NCBI GenBank assembly: GCA_022822365.1
Contig: JAJEBV010000027.1
Location: 62,001 to 126,000, forward strand
Origin: Thermoanaerobaculia bacterium
GTDB lineage: Bacteria > Acidobacteriota > Thermoanaerobaculia > Multivoradales > Multivoraceae
Direction of reading: 5' to 3'
Length of the DNA stretch: 64,000 nucleotides
The notes under the pieces were generated by a model that worked only from the letters and a program-made list of their open reading frames with translations, made no database searches and was not told the origin of the DNA. Position 1 is the first letter of the stretch. Each line of letters opens with the position of its first letter. Both the position numbers and the translations under genes were made by a program. Of the stretch, positions 32,313 to 45,846 are shown piece by piece.

Positions 32313-33527
32313 TCAGGCGTTCGCGATCCGCTCGCAGATGCGGTCCAGCGCGGCCTGGTCCAGGTACGGATGCATCGGCAGGCTGACGACGCGGTCCGCC
32401 AGGCTTTCGCTGACCGGCAGCGAGCCGGCGCCGCGGCCGTAGCTCTCGTAGGCCGGCTGCAGGTGCATCGGCCGCGGGTAGTAGACGGCCGTGGGAATGC
32501 CTGCGGCGTCGAGATGGGCCCTCAGGGCGTCCCTCGTTTCGGCCGACGGCCGGCCGGCCGCGTCGTCGACGCGGAGCGTGTACTGCGCCCAGCTCGACTC
32601 GACACCCGACTCGGGGCCGGCACCGCACTCCGGCACCGACACCCGCCAGGGAGTCGCCGCCGAGGACGCAACCGCTCGCAGCCGCTCGCCGTAGCCCGCC
32701 GCGACGGCGCGGCGCGCGGCCAGCTCCTGCTCGAAGACGGTCAGCTTCGCCAGCAGCACGGCGGCCTGAAGGCTGTCCAGGCGGCCGTTCACGCCGAGCC
32801 GGACGATGTCGTAGCGGTCGGCGCTCTGGCCGTGCTCGCGAATGGAGCGGACGACCTCCGCGGTCGCCGGTTCCACGCAGAGCACCGCGCCGCCGTCGCC
32901 GTAGCACCCGAGAGGCTTGGCCGGATAGAAGCTGGTCGTCGTGATCGGCGCCAGCGAACCGACCGGGTTTCCGTCGCGCCGCGCGCCGAAACTCTGGGCC
33001 GCGTCCGAGATCACGTCGAGCTGTCTTCTGGCCGCCCACTCCGCCAGCGGTTCCTCGGCCACCGGCAGGCCGAACAGGTCCACAGGAATCACCGCCTTCG
33101 GCACGGCGACGCCGGCGGCCAGAACGGCTTCGTACTCCCGGTCGAGCGACTCGAGGTCGATCAGGAAGTCCTCTTCCCGCACGTCGACGAAGACGGGCAC
33201 CGCCCCGGCGAGCAGGACGACCTCCGCGGTCGCCGTGAAGGTGAAGGCTGGAACGAAGACGGCGTCGCGGCGGTTCCCGCCCCCGCCGACGCCAAGCGCG
33301 AGCAGAGCGATCAGCAAGGCATCCGAGCCGCTCGAGACCGCCACCGCGGAAACGCCGCCGCCCCATCGGCCCAGTTCCGCCTCCAGCTCGTCGACCTCGG
33401 GGCCCATGACGTAGCGGCCGTGGTCGAGAACCTCGGCGATCCGGCGGTCGATCTCCGGCCGGAGCCGCCTCGACTGGGCGGCCAGGTCGACAAAGGGGAT
33501 CCTCGGCGGAGGTTCCGTCGGCGTCAT
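32313..33527 (-). CDS. DegT/DnrJ/EryC1/StrS family aminotransferase
   Basis: A 404-residue PLP enzyme of the sugar-aminotransferase family, which usually transaminates keto-sugars bound to a nucleotide. Motifs: PFVDLAAQSRRL at the N-terminus, YVMGPEVDELE, SSGSDALLIALLALG, VFVPAFTFTATAEVV, the aspartate in ISDAAQSFGAR and the PLP lysine in TTTSFYPAKPLGCYGDGG. ATG 33527 overlaps the end of mutY by 4 bp. The gene has a nucleotide-sugar type and lies about 12 kb from a sugar nucleotidyltransferase, which is suggestive only. Confidence 0.93.
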   Translation of the reverse strand: MTPTEPPPRIPFVDLAAQSRRLRPEIDRRIAEVLDHGRYVMGPEVDELEAELGRWGGGVSAVAVSSGSDALLIALLALGVGGGGNRRDAVFVPAFTFTATAEVVLLAGAVPVFVDVREEDFLIDLESLDREYEAVLAAGVAVPKAVIPVDLFGLPVAEEPLAEWAARRQLDVISDAAQSFGARRDGNPVGSLAPITTTSFYPAKPLGCYGDGGAVLCVEPATAEVVRSIREHGQSADRYDIVRLGVNGRLDSLQAAVLLAKLTVFEQELAARRAVAAGYGERLRAVASSAATPWRVSVPECGAGPESGVESSWAQYTLRVDDAAGRPSAETRDALRAHLDAAGIPTAVYYPRPMHLQPAYESYGRGAGSLPVSESLADRVVSLPMHPYLDQAALDRICERIANA

Positions 33528-34627
33528 GGCCCGGAGTGTAGTAGCGGATCGCCGCGGTTGGCGCCGACGGCGTCGAGCGTCTTCCGCAGCAGGGACGAGG
33601 TCGGCAACTCCCCGATCTCCTCCTGGCCGAACCAGGCCAGGGAGGATCGCCCCGCCGTCGCCCGTTCCGGACGCCAGCGGGCGACCGCTGCCCGCACGAG
33701 GAAGTCCCTGTAGGTCACAGCGTGCCGCACCAGGACCGGGCGTTCGTCACACTCCCAGCAGCCACCGAACTCCCGACCCAGCGCTTCCGCCGCGCGGCCC
33801 GGCTCTTCGCCGCTCGCGAGGTCCACCGTCGGCAGGTGCCAGCGGCCGGCCAGCCAGTCCGCGCCTTCGGGCCGGCGATGGAGCAGCAGGTCGTCGCCTC
33901 GCTGCACGACGGCCGTGAAGCAGTGGCGGACCTCCCGGGCCCGCCGCGGTCCGGCAACCGGAAAGGACCGCGGATCGAGATCCGCCGAGTGGAAGGCGCG
34001 GCAACCCGGGGCGAGGGGACAGACGCCGCAATCCGGCGCACCTCGACGGCAAACCAGCGAACCGACCTCCATCAGCGCCTGGTTGGAGTCGCCGGGACGG
34101 CTCGGGTCCAGCAACCGGGCCGCGGTCGCCAGAAGCCTCCGCCTGGCGGCGGCGCGGCGAGGAGGTTCCGTGGATGCCAGGAACCGGCTCAGCACCCGTT
34201 CGACGTTGCCGTCCAGCACGGGCGACGCCTCGCCGCAGCAACGGCTCGCGAGCAGCGCCGAGGTGTACGCGCCGATTCCCGGCAGCTCCGCCCACTCCGC
34301 GGCGCTCGCGGGCAGCGTGCGCCGCTCCGCCAGGATCCGGGCCGCCCGGTGAAGATTCCGGGCGCGGCGGTAGTAACCGAGGCCCGACCATGCCGCCTCG
34401 ACCGATTCGACCGGCGCTTGCGCCAGCGCGCCGACACCGGGGAAGCGGTCCAGGAAGCCACGGTACCGGGTCGCGACGACCTCGCTCCGGGTCTGCTGGA
34501 GCATGATTTCCGCGACGAGAATCTCGTACGGATCCTCGGTTCGCCGCCAGGGCAAGTCGCGCCGGCAGCGGTCGAACCAGGCCAGCAGTGTCCCCCGGAG
34601 CGCCTCCGGCTCGACTAACTGCAACAC
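33524..34627 (-). CDS. mutY: A/G-specific adenine glycosylase
   Basis: Removes adenine mispaired with 8-oxoguanine. The 367-residue protein has LPWRRTEDPYEILVAEIMLQQT with catalytic Glu40, the helix-hairpin-helix LPGIGAYTSALL followed by VLDGNVERVLSR with catalytic Asp139, the [4Fe-4S] loop CRRGAPDCGVCPLAPGC (about 190-210) and a C-terminal NUDIX-like domain (VVQRGDDLLLHRRPEGADWLAGRWHLP) that reads 8-oxoG. Start GTG 34627 has TAGGTT 7 nt upstream and no Shine-Dalgarno sequence. Confidence 0.96.
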   Translation of the reverse strand: MLQLVEPEALRGTLLAWFDRCRRDLPWRRTEDPYEILVAEIMLQQTRSEVVATRYRGFLDRFPGVGALAQAPVESVEAAWSGLGYYRRARNLHRAARILAERRTLPASAAEWAELPGIGAYTSALLASRCCGEASPVLDGNVERVLSRFLASTEPPRRAAARRRLLATAARLLDPSRPGDSNQALMEVGSLVCRRGAPDCGVCPLAPGCRAFHSADLDPRSFPVAGPRRAREVRHCFTAVVQRGDDLLLHRRPEGADWLAGRWHLPTVDLASGEEPGRAAEALGREFGGCWECDERPVLVRHAVTYRDFLVRAAVARWRPERATAGRSSLAWFGQEEIGELPTSSLLRKTLDAVGANRGDPLLHSGP

Positions 34628-34634
34628 AGTTCAG

Positions 34635-34640
34635 AACCTA
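34635..34640 (-). promoter_or_regulatory. TANNNT -10-like motif before mutY
   Basis: TAGGTT on the minus strand ends 7 nt before the mutY GTG; spacer CTGAACT has no ribosome binding site. Confidence 0.35.
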
Positions 34641-35033
34641 GGCGCGCCCGGCCGGACCGCGCCCCGCCCGCGACGAAGAAAACGTGAAGAAAGTGGTCAG
34701 ACACCCCTTGTTGAAGCCGGATCCCGCTGCTATCCTGCGCTTCTCGCGCAACGGAGGCCACACGGCGTGGGACCAACAGGTAGCCCCCTGGAGTTATCTG
34801 CCCCGAGTCTCTTCGCCGGTCGTCCAAGGCTTTTCCACACTGTGCGGAAAAGCTGCGGAACGTAGCTCTGCAGAGCGGCAATTCCCTACCCGGCACCGGG
34901 AATTAGTGGTCGTGCGCGTCGGAACGTGGGGGAGAAGTGCGTCGGTTCGGAGTAGCAACGGAACAAGCAGGCAGGGGCTCTGCCGTGCGCCGGTTCACCA
35001 TGGCTCTGGTCGCTGCGGATGGAAAGAGGGAGC
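34641..35033. other. dnaA upstream region with DnaA-box-like repeats (oriC candidate 1)
   Basis: About 390 bp without a convincing gene between mutY (minus) and dnaA (plus). It contains TTTTCCACA (34831-34839), one mismatch from the DnaA box TTATCCACA, facing an imperfect inverted copy TGTGCGGAAAA (34841-34851); a perfect palindrome GCTCTGCAGAGC (34865-34876); and AATTCCC/GGGAATT at 34880-34886 and 34898-34904. These could be DnaA control sites or part of oriC. dnaA's ribosome binding site AGAGGGAG is just before 35034. Confidence 0.4.
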
Positions 35034-36389
35034 ATGCCTAGTTCCGTCTGGCCGACTCTACGACGGCAGTTGCGGGCGGATCTCCCGGCCGAGGACTTTC
35101 GCACCTGGTTTCATCCCCTGAGGGTCGCGTCGGAGGACGCCGACCACCTCGTCCTGGAAGCGCCGAACTCGCGCTTCGTCGCGGCGCTCGAAGAGGGCTT
35201 CCGCCCGATCGTCGACTGGGCGATCGCCGACCTCAAGGGCCCGACATACCAAGTGCTGTTCAAGAGCGGCGAAACGCGGACCAGGGTCGAAACGCCGGGA
35301 CGATCGTCGGCTGCGAAGTCCATCGCGAGCCGGGAGCCGGCAACTCGCCCCGACCTGGAGGAGGCGCCAAGCAGTTCGCTCAACCCCCAGTACCGGTTCG
35401 ACTCGTTCGTCGTCGGCAACTCGAACCGCTTCGCCAGCGCCGCCTCCCAGGCCGTCGCCGAGAAGCCCGGCATCGCGTACAACCCGCTCTTCCTCTACGG
35501 GGGCGTGGGTCTGGGCAAGACCCATCTCCTGCATGCGATCGGAAACCGCCTCAAGCGGGCGGCGCCGGGTACGAGAGTCGTGTACCTCGCCGCCGAAGAC
35601 TTCGTCAACGACCTGATCACCTCGATCCGCTTCGAGCGAATGCCCGCCTTCCGCGAGCGCTACCGGACGATCGACGTCCTGCTGGTGGACGACATCCAGT
35701 TCCTGGCCAAGAAGGAGCGCTCCCAGGAGGAGTTCTTCCACACGTTCAACGTGCTCTACACCCGCCAGAAGCAGATCATCGTGACCTCGGACGCCCAGCC
35801 GCGCGACATGGCGGACATCGAAGAGCGCCTGCGAAGCCGCTTCGGCTCGGGCCTTCTCGCCGACATCCAGCCGCCCGACCTGGAGACCAAGGTCGCCATT
35901 CTCCAGCGCAAGGCCCGGCAACTCCAGGGCCTGGATCTGGACACGGATGTCGCCATGTTCATCGCGCGGCAGGTGCATTCGAACGTGCGCGAACTCGAGG
36001 GCCTGCTCAACCGGGTCACCGCCTTCGCCTCGCTGTCGGGTGTACCCCTCGATCTCGAGTTCGCCAAGGAAGCGCTGCGCGACGTGCTGCCGGAACAGGA
36101 CCGTCCCGTGTCCTCGGCGCAGATCATCAAGATGGTGGCCCACCACTACGGCCTCAAGGTCCGCGAGATCAAGAGCAAGAGCAACTCCCGGCAGATCACC
36201 TATCCCCGCCAGATCGCGATGTACCTCTGCAAGCGCCTGACCGAGATGTCCTACCCGGAGATCGGCAGGGTCTTCAACGGCAAGCATCACTCGACCGTCA
36301 TGTACTCCGTCGAGCAGATCGAGCGCCGACGCGCCGACGACGAGCGCCTGGCCGCTCAACTGGAGCGCTTCACCCGTCAACTCGGCTGA
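35034..36389 (+). CDS. dnaA: Chromosomal replication initiator DnaA
   Basis: AAA+ protein that binds DnaA boxes and opens oriC. The 451-residue protein has domain I (about 1-80), a short linker, the AAA+ domain with Walker A GGVGLGKTHLLHAIGN (about 155-165), Walker B LLVDDIQFL (about 220) and sensor II, and domain IV (about 345-451) with YPRQIAMYLCKRLTEMSYPEIGRVF and the signature GKHHSTVMYS. ATG 35034 is preferred over ATG 35019 because AGAGGGAG lies directly upstream. It heads the dnaA-dnaN-gyrB-gyrA row. Confidence 0.97.
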   Translation: MPSSVWPTLRRQLRADLPAEDFRTWFHPLRVASEDADHLVLEAPNSRFVAALEEGFRPIVDWAIADLKGPTYQVLFKSGETRTRVETPGRSSAAKSIASREPATRPDLEEAPSSSLNPQYRFDSFVVGNSNRFASAASQAVAEKPGIAYNPLFLYGGVGLGKTHLLHAIGNRLKRAAPGTRVVYLAAEDFVNDLITSIRFERMPAFRERYRTIDVLLVDDIQFLAKKERSQEEFFHTFNVLYTRQKQIIVTSDAQPRDMADIEERLRSRFGSGLLADIQPPDLETKVAILQRKARQLQGLDLDTDVAMFIARQVHSNVRELEGLLNRVTAFASLSGVPLDLEFAKEALRDVLPEQDRPVSSAQIIKMVAHHYGLKVREIKSKSNSRQITYPRQIAMYLCKRLTEMSYPEIGRVFNGKHHSTVMYSVEQIERRRADDERLAAQLERFTRQLG

Positions 36390-36746
36390 GCGAGAGCCGC
36401 CGCCGTCTCGCCAGGGACGACCTCCGCGCAACCTGTCGAATGAACATCCTGCGGAATCGCGGCGGATCGGGCACCAGAGGATCTGCGCACCGGCAGCGGA
36501 TTGTCAGGGCACCGGCTCCGGTTGTCCTGCGGCCGTGTTGCGGAGGGAATCCGCGCTCCGCACGGCCCGGCGGCCGAAGTCCGCAGGATGCACAATCGCT
36601 CCGCTGCCGACTCCGCTCCTTACAGACCCCCGCGGGAATAACCTAACCTACTGATTATAAATGATTTACAAGGTTCTTCCGCGACCGCAGCCGGTGCCTT
36701 CTACGGCTACTTTCCTGGTGTATATTTCTTCCCGAGGAGAAGACAG
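36390..36746. other. dnaA-dnaN intergenic region (oriC candidate 2)
   Basis: 357 bp without a gene. It holds interleaved inverted repeats (listed separately), three TTGT-containing degenerate DnaA-box-like words (TTGTCAGGG 36501, TTGTCCTGC 36522, inverse of TTGTGCATC near 36588-36596) and, next to dnaN, an AT-rich patch (about 36637-36685, AATAACCTAACCTACTGATTATAAATG) that stands out in this genome and could be an unwinding element. TATATT near 36720 and AGGAG before ATG 36747 would serve dnaN expression. Confidence 0.45.
36445..36609. repeat. Interleaved inverted repeats between dnaA and dnaN
   Basis: CATCCTGCGGA (36445-36455) is the exact complement of TCCGCAGGATG (36580-36590). CGGCAGCGGATTGT (36491-36504) is the complement of ACAATC-GCT-CCGCTGCCG (36592-36609) with a 3-nt bulge. 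The order left1-left2-right1-right2 is crossed, so both stems cannot form as simple nested hairpins; it is pseudoknot-like or a set of protein-binding half sites. Confidence 0.7.
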
Positions 36747-37859
36747 ATGAAGACCCGAGTCGAACGACGAGAACTGCTGACCGAGCTCGTGGCGATGCGC
36801 GGCATTGTCGAGAGCAGGTCGACGATTCCGGTCCTCTCCCATCTTCTCCTGACGGTCCGCGACGATCGCCTGGAACTCGCGGCGACCGATCTGGACGTTT
36901 CGCTGACTTCCTGGTGCAGCGCGGAGGAAGGAAGCTGCGAGCCGGGCGCCACCGCGGTGCAGGCCCGGAAGTTCCTCGAGATCGTTCGGGCCCTGGCCGA
37001 CGGTCCCGTCGAGCTGTCGACCGGCGATTCCAACTCGCTTCATATCGACGCCGGGTCTTCGAAGTTCCGGATCAACGGCCTTTCGGCCGAGGACTTCCCG
37101 ACACTCACCACGGTCGACCAGGACTCGTCCTCCTCGTCGTTCGAGGCGCCTTTCCCCGAGGTCAAGCGGATGATCGGCAAGATCATCTTCGCCGTCTCGG
37201 CGGAAGAGTCCCGCTTCCAGTTGAATGGAGCCCTCCTCAAGTTGAAGGACGGCAAGGTCGAGATGGTCGCGACCGACGGCCACCGGCTTGCCCTGATCGA
37301 GGCCGAGATGGCGGGCGTCGCGGAAGCGGACGGCGTTCTCGCGCCGCGCAAGGCGCTGCTCGAGTTGATGCGCTTCGACAGCGACGAGACGATCCGTTTC
37401 CGCCGCGGCGAGCACCATCTCGGTTTCGTCATCGGGCGTCGCGAGCTCACGTGCCGCATTCTCGAGGGGACGTTCCCGGACTACGAGAAGGTGATCTCCA
37501 CGGAGAACGACCGCAAGGCCACGTTCGATCGCGGCGCGCTCTCCGAGGTGGTGCATCGGGTCGCCCTGTTGACGGGTGACCGCGCCCCCATGGTCAGGCT
37601 CGGTTTCGAGCCCCAGTCGCTGCGTGTGTCGTCCTCGAACCCGGATCTGGGGGAGGCGGAGGAGAGCCTCGCCTGCGACTACGAGGCCGAGAAACTGGAC
37701 ATCGGCCTGAACCCCGTCTATGTGCGGGATTTCCTGTCCGCGGTCGACACCGAGCAGGTGGAATTCGCGCTCAAGGACGAGAACAGCCAGTGCCTCGGAG
37801 AGCCCGTTGGGGGGCCTGATTTCCGCTACTTGTGCGTGATCATGCCGATGCGGATCTGA
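36747..37859 (+). CDS. dnaN: DNA polymerase III sliding clamp, beta subunit
   Basis: Ring-shaped processivity factor. The 370-residue protein folds as three clamp repeats; recognisable parts are ESRSTIPVLSHLLLTV, KFLEIVRALADGPVELS, FRINGLSAEDFPTL, MVATDGHRLALIE, RILEGTFPDYEKVI and the terminal peptide YLCVIMPMRI. CGAGGAGAAG gives a good ribosome binding site. Instead of the common recF, gyrB follows after 108 bp. Confidence 0.97.
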   Translation: MKTRVERRELLTELVAMRGIVESRSTIPVLSHLLLTVRDDRLELAATDLDVSLTSWCSAEEGSCEPGATAVQARKFLEIVRALADGPVELSTGDSNSLHIDAGSSKFRINGLSAEDFPTLTTVDQDSSSSSFEAPFPEVKRMIGKIIFAVSAEESRFQLNGALLKLKDGKVEMVATDGHRLALIEAEMAGVAEADGVLAPRKALLELMRFDSDETIRFRRGEHHLGFVIGRRELTCRILEGTFPDYEKVISTENDRKATFDRGALSEVVHRVALLTGDRAPMVRLGFEPQSLRVSSSNPDLGEAEESLACDYEAEKLDIGLNPVYVRDFLSAVDTEQVEFALKDENSQCLGEPVGGPDFRYLCVIMPMRI

Positions 37860-37916
37860 GCATCTTTGGTCGGCCAGCTAAGTCTCCTGTTTTCAGATAG
37901 TTGCGATCGGGCCTGA

Positions 37917-40445
<2,529 letters not shown>

Positions 40446-40455
40446 CCCATCGACC

Positions 40456-43005
<2,550 letters not shown>

Positions 43006-43031
43006 CAGCGAGCAGGGTGGGGAGCGCCACG

Positions 43032-43688
43032 ATGAAGTTCTTTCTGGATACAGCGGACACAGGCGAGATCGAGACCGGCCTCGAATGGGGCATGGTCGAC
43101 GGCGTCACCACGAACCCGAGCCTGATCGCGAAACAGGGCAAGCCGTACCTGCCGACCGTCAAGGAGATCGCGGAGCTGGTGCCGGGACCCGTGAGCGGCG
43201 AGGTGCTGGCGACGGACCTCGACGGCATGCTCGAGCAGGGCCGGCGGCTCGCGGGCCTGGCCGACAACGTCGTCGTCAAGGTGCCGCTCGGGCCACCGGG
43301 GCTGACCGCCGTGCGGCGCCTGGCGGAGGAGGGGATCCGGTGCAACGTGACCCTCTGCTTCTCGCCGTCCCAGGCGCTGCTGGCGGCGAAGGCGGGCGCC
43401 GCCTACATCTCGCCTTTCGTCGGCCGCCTCGACGACATCGCCCAGGACGGCATGGACCTGATCCGGCAGGTCGTCTCGATCTACTCGCAGTACGACTTCG
43501 GGACCGAGGTCCTGGTCGCTTCGGTGCGCCATCCGGTCCACGTCGTCGTGTCGGCCGAGATGGGCGCCGACGTGGCGACCCTTCCCTTCAAGACGCTGAG
43601 CCAGCTCTACCGTCATCCGCTGACCGACATCGGTCTGGAGAACTTCCTCTCCGACTGGCGGGCAACGGGCAAGAGCTTCGATGACTGA
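43032..43688 (+). CDS. Fructose-6-phosphate aldolase / transaldolase-like protein
   Basis: A 218-residue TalC/Fsa-type small transaldolase: [33 protein letters not shown], the Schiff-base lysine in NVVVKVPLG, and [31 protein letters not shown]. Either a transaldolase in the pentose phosphate pathway or an F6P aldolase; sequence alone does not settle which. ATG 43032 follows GGGGAGCG. The gene lies 26 bp after gyrA and 18 bp before an M20 dipeptidase. Confidence 0.93.
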   Translation: MKFFLDTADTGEIETGLEWGMVDGVTTNPSLIAKQGKPYLPTVKEIAELVPGPVSGEVLATDLDGMLEQGRRLAGLADNVVVKVPLGPPGLTAVRRLAEEGIRCNVTLCFSPSQALLAAKAGAAYISPFVGRLDDIAQDGMDLIRQVVSIYSQYDFGTEVLVASVRHPVHVVVSAEMGADVATLPFKTLSQLYRHPLTDIGLENFLSDWRATGKSFDD

Positions 43689-43706
43689 CCGCGGCGGGCG
43701 GACCCG

Positions 43707-45104
43707 ATGAGCGTCGACGCCGTTCTCGAGCGGGTGGACCGCGAAACCGGCGCCAGCCTGGATCAGTTGAAGGAGTACCTGCGGATCCCGTCCGTCTCGA
43801 CCGATCCGCAGTACGCCGCCGACGTGCGCCGCTGCGCCGGCTTCGTCAGGGAGCGCCTCGAGGCCGCGGGGCTTGAAGCGGAGCTCGTCGAAACGGCGGG
43901 CCATCCGCTCGTGTACGGCGAGTGGCTCGGCGCTCCCGGCCGCCCGACCGTCCTCTTCTACGGCCACTACGACGTGCAGCCGGTCGACCCGTTGGAAGAG
44001 TGGCGTAACGACCCGTTCGAGCCGACGATCGAGACGGGCGAACGCGGCGAGCGGATCGTCGCCCGCGGCGCCACCGACGACAAGGGCCAGTCCTTCACCC
44101 ACATCAAGGCGGTGGAGGCGATCATGGCCGAGACCGGCGCCCTGCCGGTCAACGTCAAGTTCCTGATCGAGGGCGAGGAGGAGTGCGGCGGCGAGGCGAT
44201 CGAGGCCTACGTCCGGAGCCCTGCAGCGGAGCGCCTGGGCTGCGACCTGGCGCTGGTCTCCGACACCTCCATGTACGGCCCGGGCCAGCCCTCCGTGCTC
44301 TACGGGCTGAAGGGCCTGCTCTACACCGAGGTCCGGGTGCGCGGCGCGGGCCGGGACCTGCATTCGGGCACCTTCGGCGGCGCCGTGGCGAACCCCCTGA
44401 ACGTCCTGGGCACCATGCTGGCGGCGCTCCGCGACCCGCGGGACGGCCGGATCCTCGTTCCCGGCTTCTACGACGACGTGCGGCCGCTGGGCGCGGAAGA
44501 ACGGGCGGCGTTCGCGGCGCTGCCGTTCGACGAGGCGAAGTACGGCGACGAGATCGGCGCGTCCGCGTTGTGGGGCGAGGCCGGCTACACGACCCTGGAA
44601 CGGGTGTGGGCGAGGCCCACCTGCGACGTGAACGGGCTGTGGGGCGGATACCAGGGCCCCGGCGCCAAGACGGTGATCGCGAACCGCGCCGGCGCCAAGG
44701 TGTCGATGCGGCTGGTGCCGGACCAGGACCCGCAGAGACTCTTCCGCGCCTTCGCGGACTACATGCGCTCCCTGGCGCCGCCGGGCATCGAGGTCGAGGT
44801 CGAGAACCTGAACGGAGCGCCGCCGGTGCTTGTCGACCTCGACGGCCCGCTCGTCGACGCGGCCCTCGAGGGGGTGCGCGAGGCCTGGGGCCGCGAACCG
44901 GTCCGGGTCCGCGAAGGCGGCTCGATTCCCATCGTCTCTACCCTGTCCGAGGTGCTGGGCGCGCCTGTGCTGCTGATCGGCTTCGGCCTGTCGGACGACC
45001 GGCTTCACGCCCCGAACGAGAAGATGGATCTCTCCAACTTCTACCAGGGCATTCGCACCGTGGTCCGCGTGCTCGACCGCCTCGGAGGCTGCGCCGCCGC
45101 CTGA
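43707..45104 (+). CDS. M20 family dipeptidase
   Basis: A 465-residue zinc peptidase of the M20/M25/M40 family, of the carnosinase-like dipeptidase branch. Metal and catalytic motifs: VLFYGHYDVQP (His and Asp near 90), ARGATDDKGQ (bridging Asp near 125), LIEGEEECGG (catalytic Glu and metal Glu near 155), and a late His in SDDRLHAPNEKMD. The dimerisation domain lies at about 205-355 (GLLYTEVRVRGAGRDLHSGTFGG). No signal peptide, so cytosolic, likely digesting dipeptides. ATG 43707 lies 18 bp after the aldolase gene. Confidence 0.93.
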   Translation: MSVDAVLERVDRETGASLDQLKEYLRIPSVSTDPQYAADVRRCAGFVRERLEAAGLEAELVETAGHPLVYGEWLGAPGRPTVLFYGHYDVQPVDPLEEWRNDPFEPTIETGERGERIVARGATDDKGQSFTHIKAVEAIMAETGALPVNVKFLIEGEEECGGEAIEAYVRSPAAERLGCDLALVSDTSMYGPGQPSVLYGLKGLLYTEVRVRGAGRDLHSGTFGGAVANPLNVLGTMLAALRDPRDGRILVPGFYDDVRPLGAEERAAFAALPFDEAKYGDEIGASALWGEAGYTTLERVWARPTCDVNGLWGGYQGPGAKTVIANRAGAKVSMRLVPDQDPQRLFRAFADYMRSLAPPGIEVEVENLNGAPPVLVDLDGPLVDAALEGVREAWGREPVRVREGGSIPIVSTLSEVLGAPVLLIGFGLSDDRLHAPNEKMDLSNFYQGIRTVVRVLDRLGGCAAA

Positions 45105-45110
45105 CCGCCT

Positions 45111-45764
45111 GTGGCTGCAGGGCGCGAGCGTGAGATCAAGGTTGCGGTCGCCGATCTGGACCGGCTCCGGGACCGGGTCCGCGCCGCCGGCGGCAAGCTC
45201 GAACGAGCCGCCTCCATGGAGTCGAACTGGGTCTTCGACCGCCGGGACGCGCCCGTGGCGGAGCGCCTGCGGACCCGCCGCGAGCTGCTTCGTCTCCGCA
45301 CGGACGGCGGCGGCAGCCGGCTGACCTTCAAGTCCGCTCCCGAGATTCGGGGCGGCGTCAAGGAGAGGGCGGAACACGAGTTCGCCGTCGCCGACCCGGC
45401 GGCTGCGCGGCTGTTCCTCGAGTCGCTCGGCTTCGAGGTCACGGCGCGCTACGAGAAGGTCCGCGAGCGCTGGCTGCTTCTCGGCTGCGAGGTCGCCCTC
45501 GACCGGACGCCGATCGGTGACTTCGTGGAGGTCGAGCAGGTCGACCCGGACCTGCCCGCCGGCGGGATCGAACGCGTCTGCCGCCGTTGCGGCATCGATC
45601 CGGAGCGGGCCGATCTGCGGGACTATCTGGCGATCTACCGCGACCACCGCGCGCGGCACGAGGGGTTGCCCCGGGACATGGTGTTTGGGAAGAGAAGTCG
45701 GCCTTCGGCCGGCGCCTCGAAGCCGCCTTCGGCGGCGGCGGGTCAGCACCCGGATGACGCGTGA
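45111..45764 (+). CDS. CYTH domain protein with repeat-derived C-terminus
   Basis: A 217-residue CYTH (class IV adenylate cyclase / thiamine triphosphatase-like) protein. The ExExK motif reads EREIKV at the N-terminus; beta-barrel strands follow with paired Arg/Lys (LLRLRTDGGGSRLTFK, KERAEHEF, RYEKVRERW, EVALDRTPIGDFVEVEQ). CYTH enzymes bind triphosphates with Mg2+; the substrate here is unknown. GTG 45111 starts 6 bp after the peptidase stop. Natural homology ends near GLPRDMVFG (about 195); the last 22 or so residues (SRPSAGASKPPSAAAGQHPDDA) are translated TH copy E and its nested insertion, which also supplies the stop codon. Confidence 0.88.
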   Translation: MAAGREREIKVAVADLDRLRDRVRAAGGKLERAASMESNWVFDRRDAPVAERLRTRRELLRLRTDGGGSRLTFKSAPEIRGGVKERAEHEFAVADPAAARLFLESLGFEVTARYEKVRERWLLLGCEVALDRTPIGDFVEVEQVDPDLPAGGIERVCRRCGIDPERADLRDYLAIYRDHRARHEGLPRDMVFGKRSRPSAGASKPPSAAAGQHPDDA

Positions 45765-45839
45765 TCGCGTCATCCGTGAACCACGGTCCGTGCGCCCGTC
45801 CTCGGGCGCACGGACGTCAGACCCGCGCACCCAGCGGAG
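45697..45839 (+). repeat. TH repeat copy E with nested insertion
   Basis: GGCC-TTC-GGCC and GCCGCC-TTC-GGCGGC are intact. The third hairpin GCGGGTC...GACCCGC has its 4-nt loop expanded by a 69-bp insertion (separate entry). The tail GCACCCAGCGGAGG ends at the ribosome binding site of the next gene. The 5' part is translated as the C-terminus of the CYTH protein. Confidence 0.85.
45747..45815 (+). mobile_element. 69-bp nested hairpin insertion flanked by GTCAG repeats
   Basis: Lies inside the third hairpin of TH copy E. It is flanked by direct repeats GTCAG (45742-45746 and 45816-45820), consistent with a 5-bp target duplication. It holds two perfect hairpins, GATGACGCG-TGAT-CGCGTCATC and GTCCGTGCGCCCG-TCCT-CGGGCGCACGGAC. 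No coding capacity; comparable to very small non-autonomous elements. LS copies 1 and 3 also end in GTCAG/CTGAC, so the GTCAG may be a target preference. Confidence 0.5.
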
Positions 45840-45846
45840 GCTCGCA

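Noticed and set aside
36440..36646. 68-codon ORF between dnaA and dnaN
   Set aside because: Arg/Pro/Cys-rich product without start-site support; the region is better explained by inverted repeats.
45747..45815. Insertion sequence
   Set aside because: Only 69 bp and no coding capacity; at most a non-autonomous hairpin element.
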